Shown here in pieces: positions 31,906 through 44,731 of a stretch of 64,000 nucleotides of DNA. The position numbers and the translations under genes are program-made. The stretch is taken from NCBI GenBank assembly GCA_015501075.1, contig JADNYJ010000132.1, positions 1-64,000 on the forward strand, in the 5' to 3' direction. Origin of the DNA: Gymnopilus junonius (lineage: Eukaryota; Basidiomycota; Agaricomycetes; Agaricales; Galerinaceae). Numbering within the stretch: the first letter of the stretch is position 1; each line of letters begins with the position of its first letter. The notes under the pieces were generated by a model, which did not search any database, had not been told where the DNA came from, and saw nothing but the letters and a program-made list of their open reading frames with translations.

Positions 31906-34900
31906 TCATCCACGGTATAATAGCTTCAGCATCTCGATATCCCAAACCCTAATTGCGTTATTTGCGCCAGAAATAAGGCGCTTGCCATCAGGCGAAAATG
32001 CGAGCGTTTGAACTTCAGAAGTATGCCCTTCCAACGGTGGTCGAACCTGCTTTCCTGTCTCTGCTTCAAAGATTCTTATGGTTTTGTCATATGACCCGGA
32101 CGCTGTGTAGACTCCATCTGGCGAGAATGCAACGGCAGCAACAGATCCTTTGTGTTCCTTGTCTTTGAGAATTACTTTCTTTGTCTTGAGATCCCAAACT
32201 CGGACGATTCCATCCCGTGAGCCTGAAACAAGGCGGCGACTGTCAGGGGAGAATGCCACAGACCAAATGGTGTCCGTATGAGTTAGTTCTGCTATCGTGT
32301 TTCTACTTGTTGTATCCCAAATTCGAACTGTCTTGTCAGCCGATCCCGAGGCCAAGACGTGCCATCGGGAGAGAATGGACGCATGCAACCCGATCGGTGT
32401 GGCCTCGAAATGGATCTCCGACCAACGTCCCTTTTTCCGTATCCCATAACTTGACCGTCTTGTCTTGGGAACCTGAGATTATGTACTTGCCATCTGGAGA
32501 AAATGCGACACCCTCAACTGAGTCGTCATGGGCGTCAATCGTTGCCTTGGCTGGTACTTCAGCCTGCGGGTCCCATATCCGGATAGTTTTATCCGCAGAT
32601 CCCGAGGCAAAGAGCTTGCCTGTGGGCGAGAATGCGAGGGACCTAATGGCGCTTTTGTGTGCTCTAAATGGCTCCTGCACCGAGTTGAATATTTCAGCGT
32701 CTCTGACTTTGACTATGGAGTCCGGGGCTGAAACTATCCACTTCCCGTCAGGAGAGTAAATAACCGACAGCAGTTCCTTTTCTTCTTCCTGTATTACGTG
32801 AACACATGCTACCGATTGAAACTTCATTTCAGTATCTTAGTTTACAGTTATCTGTATGACTCACTTACGATCTGTAAATTTGCCCAGGAACGTTTTTGCT
32901 GTTAATTGATACTCTTGGTCACTGCTCATTAGGAGGTCGGATACCAGAGGGGCAACGTTTACAGATGGAACAAACTGTAATTTGTCGACTGAGGACGTCT
33001 TTCTGAGTATATGCATCAGAGTAATCAGAAGTTGATTCTTGACGTGCACGCTAGGGACCGCGTCTGAGTTTCCTAAGGCATCAACCACTGTCTTGTATAA
33101 ACCCTGGCGGCCACGCGCTAAAAATTGAGAGGTTGATTAGTAAAAAGGACACTTGAGAGCGCGTGTTCATACTCGAAGCGGGGATTAATAAGTTCTCGAG
33201 CCAGGGGTTCTTGTGTTCCGCAAGAGCACCTTGACGAGATGGTTCATAAATACTTGCATGTCGGCCTCAACCCACTCCTCGAATGCCTCTTTTCCCTCAC
33301 GAAGACTATCCCAGAATTTTTCTGGATTAACCTTGCCAGGTGGCTTCGCCTTCGGGGTATACTTTATATCTGTATCGGCGAGCAAGACGGAACTATGAAT
33401 TTTCTGACCATACTTTATTTTTCGACTTGCTCCTAAATGCGGCCTATACGTATTCAATGAGCATTATCAAAAGATCAGAGGTAAAGAAGGCATACATATG
33501 TGTTGTCGTTTTTCCTCTTTTATCACCATCGAATGTAAGACGTTTCAAGGGCAACACCTCGAGGAGACGCCAAGGGAAGGTCAAAGATTCTCTGACTTCG
33601 ACTTGTTCTTTCAGAGAGAGTTCTCGATCAAACTTCTCTAGACGAAGCCCTGCCTCTGCTGCCTCAGACGCCATCCATCTCAAAGGCGGTCTCCCTCTAT
33701 CCATTGCCTCATTTTCGACATTCCCGCCTCCGCTAAAAAGTGTAAAAATGTTTAAATGGTTAAAAATGTAAAATCAAGTTAAACAGCCCAGGACGTACAT
33801 ATCTGAGTGTGTACCAGCAAACCAAACCTCTTTGGTATGGCGATTGGTTTCGTTTGTTACAGTATGAGAGCTCATAGTCGTCGGCGTGCCACTCCTATAT
33901 GAAAAATGCTCGTCCGGAAGTTCACCATTTCCTTCATGAGCTGTATTGTGTACGACTGTATCTCCTCCGTAGGCGTATTCAGGGAGGAATTTAACTCGAC
34001 GTTCGTCAAGCGCTAATGCGTGACGGAAGTAGCAAACGTGTTTCATCCCGTCAACTGTTCGGGGGAGCATCCGCTTTCCACGTACGAGACCAATTGACGA
34101 GACAGTATCCCTAACATTTTTCAGTCAACTTGAACAATGAAAGAATATAAATATGTACATACCAAGCACCGACGAAATGAACCCTGACGTTCTTGTGAGA
34201 GAATCCACGCTTGAAGTGTTCAGCGCTCGATATTCCATGTTCCGCTCCCTCTTTCACCTCGTCGGATTTGGAGTCTTCGTAAATTTCAAATGCGCTAGAC
34301 ATGGCCACTGAATAACGCTTGAGGGAACATAGCAGAATACTCACAATTCTATCTGTTTTTTGTTTCCTTTGTGGAGAAGGCCGACCTAAAGGATAATAAA
34401 TTAATTGGAATCTGACGTGGGAAGGAACAAGTGAACTTTGTCGATCATGCCTGCTAACACACGGACTTGATATGCCCCTCGAGAAAATCCTGGATATGGA
34501 GTCGACTCAAATGCGAACATAGCGGTGTAGGACAAGTAGCGACGAACCGAATAAAAATATGCAATCACCAGCCTGGTAATTATCCGTCAACCATTCGTAA
34601 GCGTCGTGGACGGTGCCCTGGAAGTTCCTGGAATGAAAGTTGGAGAACACACATCGAGAAATGATATTTACACTCACCAGGCAATTGCTAAGTCGACCTT
34701 ATTATCCAGGACTTGCTCAAAGTATTTCCACGACTTCCAAGAAGGCTGGGCATATGTCCCAATGCCGCTTTGATACCACGTAAGCTGGTTATCCCCAATC
34801 TCCTTTAGTACCAGATTATGAAGCTCGACAACGTTCGTGTTCTGTGTATAAAGGGTTAGTAAAAGAAGGACAGACGAGGATAAAGTAGAAGGACGTCATA

Positions 34901-35012
34901 CATTTTCGCCAAATTGATTTGAAGTACCGTCGATGAAAAGAACGAGATTCCTGCCGTTTTGTGAATGCCCGCACTCGTGTTTCAGTAGATTGTCCTTGCT
35001 AGAGGTGTCCAT
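31906..35012 (-). pseudogene. DUF2235 hydrolase-like protein with C-terminal WD40 repeats, frame breaks
   Basis: Minus strand, ATG at 35012. The DUF2235 domain (alpha/beta-hydrolase, related to Tle1-type phospholipase effectors) spans several short exons: LVLFIDGTSNQFGENNTNVV, then FLFGFSRGAYQVRVLAGMID with the G-x-S-x-G nucleophile, then VHFVGAWDTVSSIGLVRGK. A helical linker follows (33.7-32.9 kb), then about seven WD40 repeats (32.8-31.9 kb) such as FSPDGKYIISGSQDKTVKLWD. The frame breaks by one base near 33205 and again, probably twice, near 32340-32390 inside a WD repeat. Domain order is as in fungal DUF2235-WD40 proteins, which have been discussed as NLR-like. If the breaks are assembly errors, the gene is intact. 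Confidence 0.78.
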
Positions 35013-36027
35013 TGATCAACAATGCTAAAAAGAGTGACAGGTAGGAAGGAAAGGAAGTGGTGTTGGAGAACGACGAAGCGGCCTCAAGTTTTATATTAAC
35101 TATAAACAAGGTACGCCACCATGCTGTCCGTACGTAAAAGTACGGATTACCGTGGGCACAACCGGTGCCGGCCTGACAGGTCGACAAGCAATCGACAAGG
35201 ATTTTCTTTACATCAATTCAATTTGTATGAGCAACTGGAGTTCGAAGCCGGCCCCTTATCCCAGTTTTTTGTTGCAGGAACAAGTATTCCATCTAATTCT
35301 GAGCCTTAAATTTGTTGAAGTATTTGGGGTAATGTTAGGGTCTCGAGTTTTTCCTCCAATAGCTATACACTGACTTGACCGGATTTTGTCGGTACCAAAT
35401 GTAACTCCGCGAAGCGCCTTGTCTTCACATTATCACATACTTTAGCGATCCTATACATTGTCCTTGTATTCGAATCCTCAGGTGCAGAACGTCAGTTTAA
35501 CTCCATGTTATAATATTACACGTAAGCCCCAGTCGTAACTGATAAAAATAAAAAACAAGGCTGCTTACGTAGATGACTGTTGACAAAGTCGTTACATACA
35601 TTGACAGAAGTCGGCGACGGAATACAAGGACCCCGGTTACTGACTGCATAGCTGATTGCCATTGGATTGCCATGCTAAGATGGCGGCGGGAAATTATTGA
35701 ACAATGATGAGGACCGAACCACCGCTAAGGCAGATTCAGAACGTCCCTTGTTCTGTTCTCGGTAGTCAAGACCACTATTGGAGTAATGACGAACTATGTC
35801 ACATTAAAGAGGGATATTCCGCAACTAGAATGCCAAGTTGTTTATCTGAGCCTATCGTCACTGCGAACGAATCAGTCCAGTCCAGAGAAAAGATGTATCT
35901 AAACTACAAGGTAAATCCAAATAGTCCCAGATGCAAAGAAACGTATCATGGAAATCGTCAGCAATTCGTAAGACCCACACCACCACAAGCCAGAACGAAA
36001 TGAAAACACGCCATCACATCCAAACGT
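35013..36027. other. intergenic stretch
   Basis: It contains the upstream region of the DUF2235 gene. A 99-codon plus-strand frame (35704-36003) has an ATG but no domain, no introns and weak composition, so I do not call it. Confidence 0.35.
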
Positions 36028-38663
36028 TCATGCCGCAGTAGCAGCAGCTCCCGACCCTGTACATGGAGCCGTGGGTATCACAGCAAATACGCCATCGTAC
36101 TCATTGGGATATGAACACCCAGCAACAGCAGTAACACCCCCAACCGTATCCTGCGTATTGAACCATCCATCAGCTGGCTTTGTAACTGAAGCAGCAGCGA
36201 CAGTAAATGTCGCAGGAGGAAGCGTGATAACCGGCGCTGTACCGGTATACGTGGGCAGGAGACTAACAGGGACGTCGGCGCCACTGATAGTGGGAGGAGG
36301 CCAGGGATATTGGGCAGTTGAGGAAGCTGGAATGGACGACGGCGTCCCGGTTTGCCATGGTAGGTATGTACCGTCGAAAGGCTGGAGAGCAGCACCAATC
36401 TGGCCACATAGACCTGATGCGGTTCGAGGATCAGCGGGTATCCAGCCGTTTTCAAGACCCAATTGGTAGGACCAGAGAGGAGATTCGACTCGTCCGGCTT
36501 GAGATGGTCCGATCTGTCATTGGCGATCAACGTATGGACTTTTAGCTTCGTGGAAAGATGAGGAAACCAACCTTCCAAGTCCAAAAGAACCAGTCGCCAA
36601 GCGCATCCATACTCGACATGATAAACTCTTGAATACCCTGCTTCATCGTGCTGTTGTACGTTTCCCAAGCATCATATTCCGGACACTGAGGATCAGTCGA
36701 TGGAGTATTGACTCCCAGCAAGAACAGTCCACAATTGTTTGGAGTTCCCGCGAATTCTCCGGCGATAGTGACACCAAAAGTTGACCGACTTCATGAAGAA
36801 GAAAGACGTTAATGAGACGACAAATAAGAACTGGAAAAGGACTTACCTATTGTTGAGGCCAGGTCCCCACCCGGTACATACATCCGTAGGCCATTCACCG
36901 CCTTGGATACCGCCAGCTCCTTCCACAGCAATGGGGGCTGTCGAGATAGTTGAGAAGGAGAAATAAGGGTGCGTATCGAGAATGACACGGTCAGATCCCC
37001 GAAGAAAAGTACTCCATCCTCCGAGATTGAACGCGTCATGGATGACAATGTACTGAAGAATCAAGGAGTGAGGAAATTGAGCTGCGTTAAACTGAATATT
37101 GACTTACGGGTCCATGTCCTTCCCCTAACCCAGTGATATTGCGGATCATGGTATGCGCCTGGAGGTAAAAGCTCGTCAAGGCTTCCTGGCTGACGGTGGC
37201 TTCGTTGATGATACCGAATAGAGGGACGACATCGCGGTATTCCGGTTGTGATATGAACTCGGTCAGGATGCGAATGTAATAAAGTGTCCTTTCCGCATTT
37301 GCTAGACCCATGTTGCCTTGCAAGAAATTGATAGCTCCTGACCTAGGAACCGTCTGAGCTTCCTTTTCCCCAGAAAGAAGAAAATGAGAGAAAGAGGCTC
37401 ACTTTCCTGAGTGGTTGAAACCTGCGTCGTCACTTCATCAGTGATCAAGAATAGTATTCGACATGTTTTTGCGTACCGTTCTGTGAACCTGGTACTGCAT
37501 GGAGATCCAGGCAGACGCGCACGCCGTACTTGCGCGCCCAGTTCAAAAGTTTCACGAAATACCTATACAGAAGCGTTTAAGTTGGTGAGAAGATATGATC
37601 CGATCATACTTACTTCCAAGACGTCTTTGCTAGATAGGGTTCACCTGGCCAAGTTTCAATGGCCCAAAATGCCAGAGGTACTCGTACGAAATTTAGACCG
37701 GCTCCTAGTAAAGTTATCGTTCAATATTAGCTCTGGATGTAAGAGCTTCAACAAAAGTTCAATGTACCTGCTATTTGAGCAATATCCAATTCAGTCTGTC
37801 GAAGTGAAGAAGTAAGATAAACAATTATCGGCATGAGAAAAAGATCTACTCACTATGAATGTGGCGTAATGATCTTCCAGTTGCTGCAACCCGCCACTGG
37901 CCGTATCCGCCGCCAACGCCTGACTGAGAGTGAACTCGTCAACAGCCGTCGGGTACTTCTGATACAATGAAGGGGTGATAAAGGGCTCCATTACAAGCCA
38001 CCCTCCGAGGTTGACGCCATAGATGCGGTCCACGCCCCATCGCCAGCTGGTGTTCAGAGGCGGAGTCCATGAGTTCGGTTGGGCATTATTATTGAACGGA
38101 TTTGCCGGATCCTGAACCCCTATATCAATGGTATAAATAATGGGCGCAAGTAGTGAGGAAAACGTGTTCTGCTTACAAAATCCTCCGAATTGGTTTTTGT
38201 ACGTGAATTCTGTGCCGTTTTCGAGCTTGACGAGGGAGCCGTTGCCTCCTGTCTATAACAGCGACAACAATTTGAGTTCGAGAGCAGGAAAGAGTAGCGT
38301 AGTGTTACTTACTATAGGGACTGAAGATGGAGTAGCTTGCGGAGGCTTCGCACTAGCGCTTGTGCTCTCCCCTCCTCCTGATACTCCAGTTGTGCTTAAG
38401 GTCGACTTGTTGGTGGGCTTCCGAACGACGACAAAGAATACAGGAAGGAAGATGCCGAGGAAGACGATAATCAGAACAACCAAAGCAATCAACGCAATAA
38501 CTCGTGGACGAGCGAGTAACTTGGGCTTCTTCTGAGGAAACTTATCCACCACTGGGGCTAAATCACTGTCAGACTCGACTTCCGATACATTCAGCTGTGC
38601 ATCGGACGCATTCTTGGACTCTGGGAGCTGAGATGACACGGAATGTGGTGGTGAAGCGCTCAT
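36028..38663 (-). CDS. GH5 exo-beta-1,3-glucanase-like, type II membrane protein
   Basis: Minus strand, ATG at 38663, stop at 36028-36030, about ten exons with short introns. The cytosolic N-terminus is followed by one membrane helix (VIALIALVVLIIVFLGIFLP) and a Ser/Thr/Gly-rich stalk. The catalytic domain opens with the hallmark GVNLGGWLVMEPFITPSLY. It continues with NFVRVPLAFWAIE, CLDLHAVPGSQNG, the acid/base Glu in IINEATVSQE and the nucleophile Glu in TIAGEFAG. This matches fungal exo-1,3-beta-glucanases of GH5 (subfamily 9-like), which trim wall beta-glucan. The acid/base motif is NEA rather than the usual NEP. A Pro/Thr/Ala-rich tail of about 130 residues follows the domain. All visible exons are in frame, so I regard it as functional. 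Confidence 0.88.
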
Positions 38664-39772
38664 AGTCACCGGGCGGAATGGCGGAATGAAAGAAAGAGGA
38701 GGCGAGGAAGGGTGGCCTACGGTATGGCGCGTGGAATGTAGCAGGCGAACAAGAAGGGTTTAGGTCAGACGAAGTGCAGTGGTGCAGTGCGCTAAGTCAA
38801 AACATTCATGACATGATGTATTGCGGCGATGTAATACAGTGAGCCGCGCAGTTATTATTAGGTACTCGACGGGCGAGTACTGAACGCACAACGATGTAAT
38901 GCGACAGAGACACGTCGACAAGGGTCATGACGCTAGTGGTGACAAGGGTGTCGAAGCTGATCCGAATTCAGGTTTTAACGGGGAGGAAAAATGGCGACTG
39001 ATTTTTGTCGAGGATCCAGTGTCATGCATGACAGACAAGTGGAGTGATACCAGTCAAAGTAAGGATCGAATGCGAGAGAAAGGAAGAGTTCGACATGTCT
39101 CTCCGAACATAGGGAAATGATTCAGCGTAAGACTGGTGGGGGATTTGGGGAGAGTGTAAGGCTGGAAAATGCATGTTCGCGAATTTCCGATAAATTTTTA
39201 CGTCCGCATGACATGACCACATCATTCACGTGTAAAACGTACCCCGTGACTTACTTGATTTGGCTATTCCTAGGATGCGGGGATGCGGAAAAAAGGAGGA
39301 AATTTTTTCACTCCCCGACACATTTACCCTGTCTTTCCGAGGAGCATCCATTCACCATCTGCGCAAAAAAAAAACGCCTTGCATGTTTATTGATAGATAA
39401 GAAATGGAGGGAGGCCCACTACGCAGCGTCCCAGCCAATGAAAGCCCTCCGGTAACTTTCCGGTAACCCGGTGCGAATGTGCAGCCGAACTTCCACGCCG
39501 AAATTTTTGATCATTCGCACCATCTTCTTCACTCGGTCTTTCCATCCGCCGTACCTTGTAATGCATAACACTTCGCCCATAGAATGCATGTAGCGCTCTG
39601 TTTTTGCGGCATATCGAGGAATGTTTCGGGCGATGCGGGTGGACGTGGTTCTCTAACGTGATTCTGCCGGCGGTCGTGAGCTCTAGCCAGCAAGTAGGCC
39701 GTATTTGCCGAAAGGAGCTGGCTCTTTCTTTCTTCTGCACCACCGTGAGCGAATTTTCTACGCAAGCTGGGC
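38664..39772. other. divergent upstream region between GH5 and BTB genes
   Basis: About 1.1 kb separates the divergently oriented start sites. It contains no supported gene. Minus-strand frames at 39387-39824 overlap the BTB start and look like antisense noise. Confidence 0.4.
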
Positions 39773-39823
39773 ATGGTCTCTCTTCCTCCTTTGCCAGAGG
39801 ATTCTGATCGTGTAAAGGCCACA

Positions 39824-41078
39824 ATGTGTGCTAATTCAACTCAGGATTCCAACAATGCTGGCCCATCCACACCCATGTCACCACCGCCACCACCACCACG
39901 TCGAAAGCCACTTTCAAGTTCTTCGCGTCTGAGTCCACCCACGCCCAGCACCATGCCCCAGTCTAGATCCCCCATCGACGCGTCATACGACACCTCTAAT
40001 CACCGCTCGACTATATGGACGGTGGAAGGTGATTTAACTCCTTATTACGCAGGCGCAGCTTCATCCAGCCCCTCTACCATGACATCGAGCTCTTCTCATG
40101 TTCCTTTGCTTCCGCCACCTGTGCGACATTCAGAATTCTTCCTTACGACGGTTCTATTATTCTCCACGTAGAAAACACGCTATTTCGTGTTCACAAAACC
40201 ATCCTTGCCAATCATTCGGAAGTTTTCGCCGATTTATTCACAGTACCACAACCGGAAGGGGAAAGGATGGTGGAGGGGTGTCATCTCGTTCGTTTACAAG
40301 ACTCAGCAAAAGATTTTGAGGATCTTCTGAAGGCGATCTATATTCCGGAGTGCGTTTCTTTTTCTCGCATTCTAAATTCAGACTGATTTGTGATCGATTA
40401 ATTAGCCATTTTGATCAATGCTCTTCCGAGTCGGACCTGGATTCAATTCTCACCTTCGTCAGCGGCATCCTTCGTCTCAGCACCAAATATCTGATACGTT
40501 ATCTCCGCCAACGCTGCATCTCCCTCCTCATCGCCAAACTCCCCACTACATTTTCAGGGTACGAAGCCAAGTCCACATCACCGCACTCGGATCGATATCG
40601 CTCCGACACCGTCATGCGCTCCATCAAGCTCGCCAAGGAAGCTAACGTGCCAGAAGTGATTCCCTACGCCTATTACTGCCTCTCCCGATTCCCGCATAAA
40701 CGATTCCTTAAAGACCGACCTGACGACATCCCATGGAAGGACAAAATGATCGTCCTGATTGGCAGGGAAAGGTTATGGTGGGCGCAGATGAGTTTGTCCC
40801 ACCAATTTTTACTTCTCTTCCAGCGGTCGCCGTTATGTCAGTCAGCGCTATGCGCCCATGCGCGCAGTCCCCACGCTGAATGGCACGAGCTCGAGAAGCA
40901 CGGCTCCGCTCATCCTCTTAGGGGGTACGACGCGTGGGATAACTTGAACGTCTGTTCAGCCTGCATTGCTTACTGCCAGCAACGGCACTTGGAGGGACGA
41001 AAGGAAGTGTGGACGTTATTGCCTACGTGGTTCGAGATGCCGCCTTGGGAGGAGCTGAAGGCTACTCAGGATCGCTGA
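39824..41078 (+). CDS. BTB/POZ-domain protein
   Basis: The N-terminal part from the ATG at 39824 (an upstream in-frame start at 39773 is possible) is Ser/Pro-rich with a poly-Pro run. The BTB core reads YDGSIILHVENTLFRVHKTI, then ANHSEVFADLFTVP and a C-terminal helix region after an intron (about 40349-40404). BTB domains mediate dimerisation and cullin-3 adaptor functions. The second part shows ILRLSTKYLIRYLRQRCISL and a Cys-rich C-terminus (CQSALCAHA, CSACIAYC) that may bind metal. Between the N-terminal part and the BTB core the frame changes by one base near 40140. No splice pair resolves it, so this is either an assembly error or gene damage. Confidence 0.68.
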
Positions 41079-42640
41079 ACGGTGGAACTACGTGCGCTGC
41101 ATTTCTCTCATTTTGAGCTCATGGACAATCTTGCCCTTATTCTTCATCTCGCTCTCATGTTTTTTCATGCTTTCGCGTATCTTATTCACGATTTGAATTA
41201 TTAACGACCTGTACGACTCATCAAAATTTATCTTACCCAGTTAGGGCTTCCCTATGTACATTACCTTCGGTCCTTGGGAGCCTCGCCAATCTACACAAAA
41301 TTCTAGAACGTGCAAGGCAACGGCCGAATGCGTGGTTGATCCGAGGTGCACTGAGCGGCGTGGTCACGTTCAGTCTACGTCTGTATGGTTATTTCCCCAC
41401 TTGGAGCTTTTAGCTGTTTTGGAATATATACCCCCTCGTACCACCCGGTGAGTAACCCGGCTGTTATCTTCTTCCCGTCATGTTGAGCCAGTCGAGGGTG
41501 AGTAAAATGAACTCGCATCAATGCCGGGTCTTGTTACTCACCCAGCCCCTACTGATACATCGGTCCCCGCTGATAATGCATGCTCCTAGCCCCATCGCGT
41601 CGACTCGCAGATGCTGGCAATGATAGCACGATCTTATCCGCTCATTGAGAGAGCTCAGCTCGAATACCCTCCAGCAGATTACAACGTCTCACATAGAGGT
41701 GGGTCAATTAGTACCGGATGAAATTTTCACTCTCGGACGTCAGGACCAAAAAGGCAAATGGTGTCGACCGAGTCACAGGGAACACGCGCTGGGGTTGGTA
41801 CCCTTCTGGACTATTCTATAATATTCTATCTAACCGTTATAACACTCCAGAGATTGCGTCCTGGTAATATGTACCCATCCCTGACCCATTGCCAAATGTC
41901 GATTGGCACGGCACTCTTGATACGAAGCTCTCATTTTGGCCCATGCCCTTGTACCTTCTGGTCTTTAATTTCAATTATCATGAACCGAGGAGAATTTAAA
42001 TATCATAAAACGGCTGATCCCATCCGCTAAACTTGGGTGGGTGACCGTAAAGAGACAAACATGACCATTTGTTATTCGAGCCCGAAAAGGCAATCCGAAC
42101 TCGCTCATCCCAACGATCTATGCTATGCACGCGTTGGCGACCTCTTTTTCCTCCCTTCATGTAGTTAGAAGAGGCTTTATAGAGCCGGAGCTCCTATTGG
42201 TGTACATCTGATGCCAGCGCCCTACTTTTTATAAGGAGAGGCCGAAAAACAACGATATTAACGGACCTTGATTTCGGCTAGATCTTTTCGTCCACAACGT
42301 TCAACTTCGGTCGGTTCCTTTTCTTCCCTGATTCCCAATAAGCCAAGACTCTGAAATGGTCCTGGCTATAAAATGCCCTCCACAGAAATAATAACATTCA
42401 CTCCTTTCGTTGCTTTTTTCACATCCTCAAGGCTTCATCTGCACCGTCTATGGGACTCCTCACTGCACCTCCTGCACCCCAGTTCTTACGGTTACTTCCG
42501 CTGGTGCCGACCTTAGTTATAGATGGACCCAAATTCGCTGTGCCCGTGGCGTCTTTATGGATGTATCAACTCCACAGAAGATCGACCCTCCCTTCCCCGG
42601 TCCCCTGCAGGTCAGAACTCCCACGTAAGTATCATTCCAA
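41079..42640 (+). other. decayed plus-strand sequence at the start of unit A
   Basis: Matches parallel stretches in units B (about 51.1-52.2 kb) and C (about 59.0-60.2 kb). A possible short exon with GTGAGT donor near 41499 and CACCCAG acceptor near 41548 is present, but no domain could be recognised. The frames differ between units, which suggests a non-coding or decayed locus. The 5' exons of the lysine-rich gene of this unit should lie at its right end but are not resolved. Confidence 0.3.
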
Positions 42641-42725
42641 ACCAGTGCCGTGTCTATGAACTGACAAACGGTTTCTTTCCATTCCTTCCCTATGATACTC
42701 TACGTTGACAATCATCAAGATTTAG

Positions 42726-43364
42726 ACTGCCACTCAAAGGACACAGCAAAGTACTCGACTCGATTTGCGCCCACATGCAGTCTCTCTTTCCCAAATCACT
42801 GTCCAGGGTGATCTGCACTGCGTTTCAAGTCACCAGGAGGGATCCGCCTTCAATTATCCCCAGAGAAAATAGGACACAATTGAGGGCCAAGAATTCCCGA
42901 TCCCATCAGGATGGACGGAAAGGAGGGAGAAAGGGGAAACGTAATAAACAAACGTGAGTCATGCCTTAATTCGCAACTTGAACTTTAGCTCACATCACTC
43001 GAACTCTAAGCAATGACAGTTTCCCCATTCACAAGTTCAAGTTGAAGAACTCCTCGCTTCGCCCGACTCATGCACCGACTCATGCACCGACTCAAAGCTC
43101 CCAGCTCCCAGCATCGAATATCATTCATGAGCCTGTGCAGAACAATTTGGACGTGAGAAACACCCACAGTGATGCAAATTCAACGTAAGTTTCTTTCTTT
43201 CTCTTCGGAAACTCGAACTCCGACTGAAAGCGCTCAGGCTCGTTACCAGTACGCCAACCCAAGGCCGAATATTCGAATTCCGTCCTTGGGTGCGTCCAGT
43301 GTCTCCAGTCACACCGCCTGCGCCAAAAGAGTTGCAGATCATACACTATCAATTCAAGAAGTGA
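42726..43364 (+). CDS. lysine-rich spliced gene, copy A (5' end unresolved)
   Basis: Exons 42726-42953, 43020-43184 and 43238-43364 join in one frame across GT..AG introns and end in TGA. The third-last exon carries a basic stretch (DGRKGGRKGKRNKQT). The next opens with FPIHKFKLKNSS, the counterpart of IPVHKFKVTLPL in the copy at 60486, at the same intron position and phase. It also contains a short THAPTHAPT duplication. A preceding exon ending at a GTAAGT donor near 42626 is likely, but its start is not resolved. No known family; the basic tracts could be nuclear localisation or nucleic-acid-binding segments. Confidence 0.5.
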
Positions 43365-43509
43365 TCGTCCTGTACCTCTCCATGCCTATGTGTTATGATG
43401 AAAATATGATATGGCATGGTGCTTGTAAGGAGTAATATTCGTTGAACATTCAGTATTTTATTATGAAGAGAACCTGCACATTCATCGTCATAATGCACCA
43501 CATTATTGA

Positions 43510-44731
43510 TCATGCTGGAAAGGTTGTAACGCATCCCTTCGAACTATCCTCAATAAAAATCCCCCCAAAAATTAGCCCTTCGTCTATCGGGGCCTCCTGA
43601 AATCCTTGATGATTGACATCTATACCCAACGGTCCTGTAGGTAGTTTAAAAACTCCAGCGTGGAATTGCCCCCCGCCTGAGTTGTCATTGAAAGTTGGAC
43701 CTGCTACTCTTTTCAGCGGAGCAAATCCTTTTGAGTAATACACAGTGAGTTTACTAAAAAGGATGATGGATAGCGTTAAATTGCTTATCCTGCTGCGATT
43801 GGAGAGAAACACTAATTTTAACTCACTTCGTAGTCCAACCAAGTGTTACCGCGAAATTATGCCATATATCAAAATCGAAAGGAGTTTGAAAGAACGTTGT
43901 CTCCGGACTGTTCGATTGCCTACCGGCCAGGCGAAGCGTTTTGGGGTCGTGAACAGTTGGGTCGAAAGACTGATTGAAAGGCTTTCCAGTAAGGAAGGTG
44001 ATTTCAGATGTACTAAAATCAGCCGTTTCGTGCCAAGCCGGCTGGGGATTATAATGAGAATGGCCGAAGAACGATTATCACTCAAGAGTTTAGCATACGT
44101 GATATTCGTGAGAGAAATTGAGTGGGCGGAGGGGGTCATTACGAATGACCAATGGAAAGTGTGGTGCCTTGAACGGTGATATCGGTACCGTTGTTGGTAG
44201 CCGGGATTAGTTCGGAACGGCGAAAACCAAATTGTGGCATAGGAGGGTCTCCCCCAGGAAGGAAAATGGATTGGTTGCTACGAGAGGTTCCAGTCGTCAA
44301 GTAGAGTAAGTACCCTACGGCGATACTTGCTTACCTGATAGTAACTTCGACGGGCTTTGCATTTTTTGGAATATCGAACTTGTTCAAAATGAAGTCTTTC
44401 AGAACGCAGCTTGCTTCAATGTCTCCCCTTGTTAGTCACTCACCAGCGATTCAGGTACTCCTGTGAACTTGATGATTTCTGCCCACGTTTGATCTGCCGG
44501 AATCTCATTAAAGGGAAGTGATTTTCATCACAATAAAGTTTGCTTACTTTGACCGTGCACAAATTGGTGATCGAATATGCTCGAATTTTTATCGAAGTCG
44601 GGCGGCGTCATACTCTTTGGTACCCTTCCGTCAAACAACACAGGGCATCTAATGCCCAAGCTATCACCGAATTGAGTAGCAAGGGCAGGACTACCAAGGA
44701 GCGAAAGTGCAAAGAAAACGACCTTCTTCAT
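43510..44731 (-). pseudogene. GH131 beta-glucanase gene, copy A, one frame break
   Basis: Minus strand, ATG at 44731 with signal peptide MKKVVFFALSLLGSPALA. Recognisable GH131 segments follow in order: LFDGRVPKSMTPPDFD, NQTWAEIIKFTGVPESL, NAKPVEVTI, FGFRRSELIPATNNGTD, PLNFSHEYH, WHETADFSTSEITFLTG, DFDIWHNFAVTL and, in the last exon, FNDNSGGGQFHAGVFKLPTG with IDEGLIFGGIFIEDS. The family consists of secreted fungal endo/exo-beta-1,3/1,4/1,6-glucanases. Compared with copy B, two bases are missing in the segment between GTT and SHEY (about 44130-44160), which shifts the frame. All other exons and introns are in place, so the gene decayed recently or the sequence has an error. Confidence 0.8.

Noticed and set aside
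32217..32759. Plus-strand frame of 180 codons
   Set aside because: Antisense shadow of the WD40 repeats.
35704..36003. Plus-strand 99-codon frame with ATG
   Set aside because: No domain or homologous look, and no introns in an intron-rich genome. Not enough support.
36071..36469. Plus-strand frame of 132 codons
   Set aside because: Antisense of the GH5 C-terminal exon.
39387..39824. Minus-strand frame of 145 codons upstream of the BTB gene
   Set aside because: No domain and no splice support, and it overlaps another long minus-strand frame over the same bases, which is typical of chance openness.
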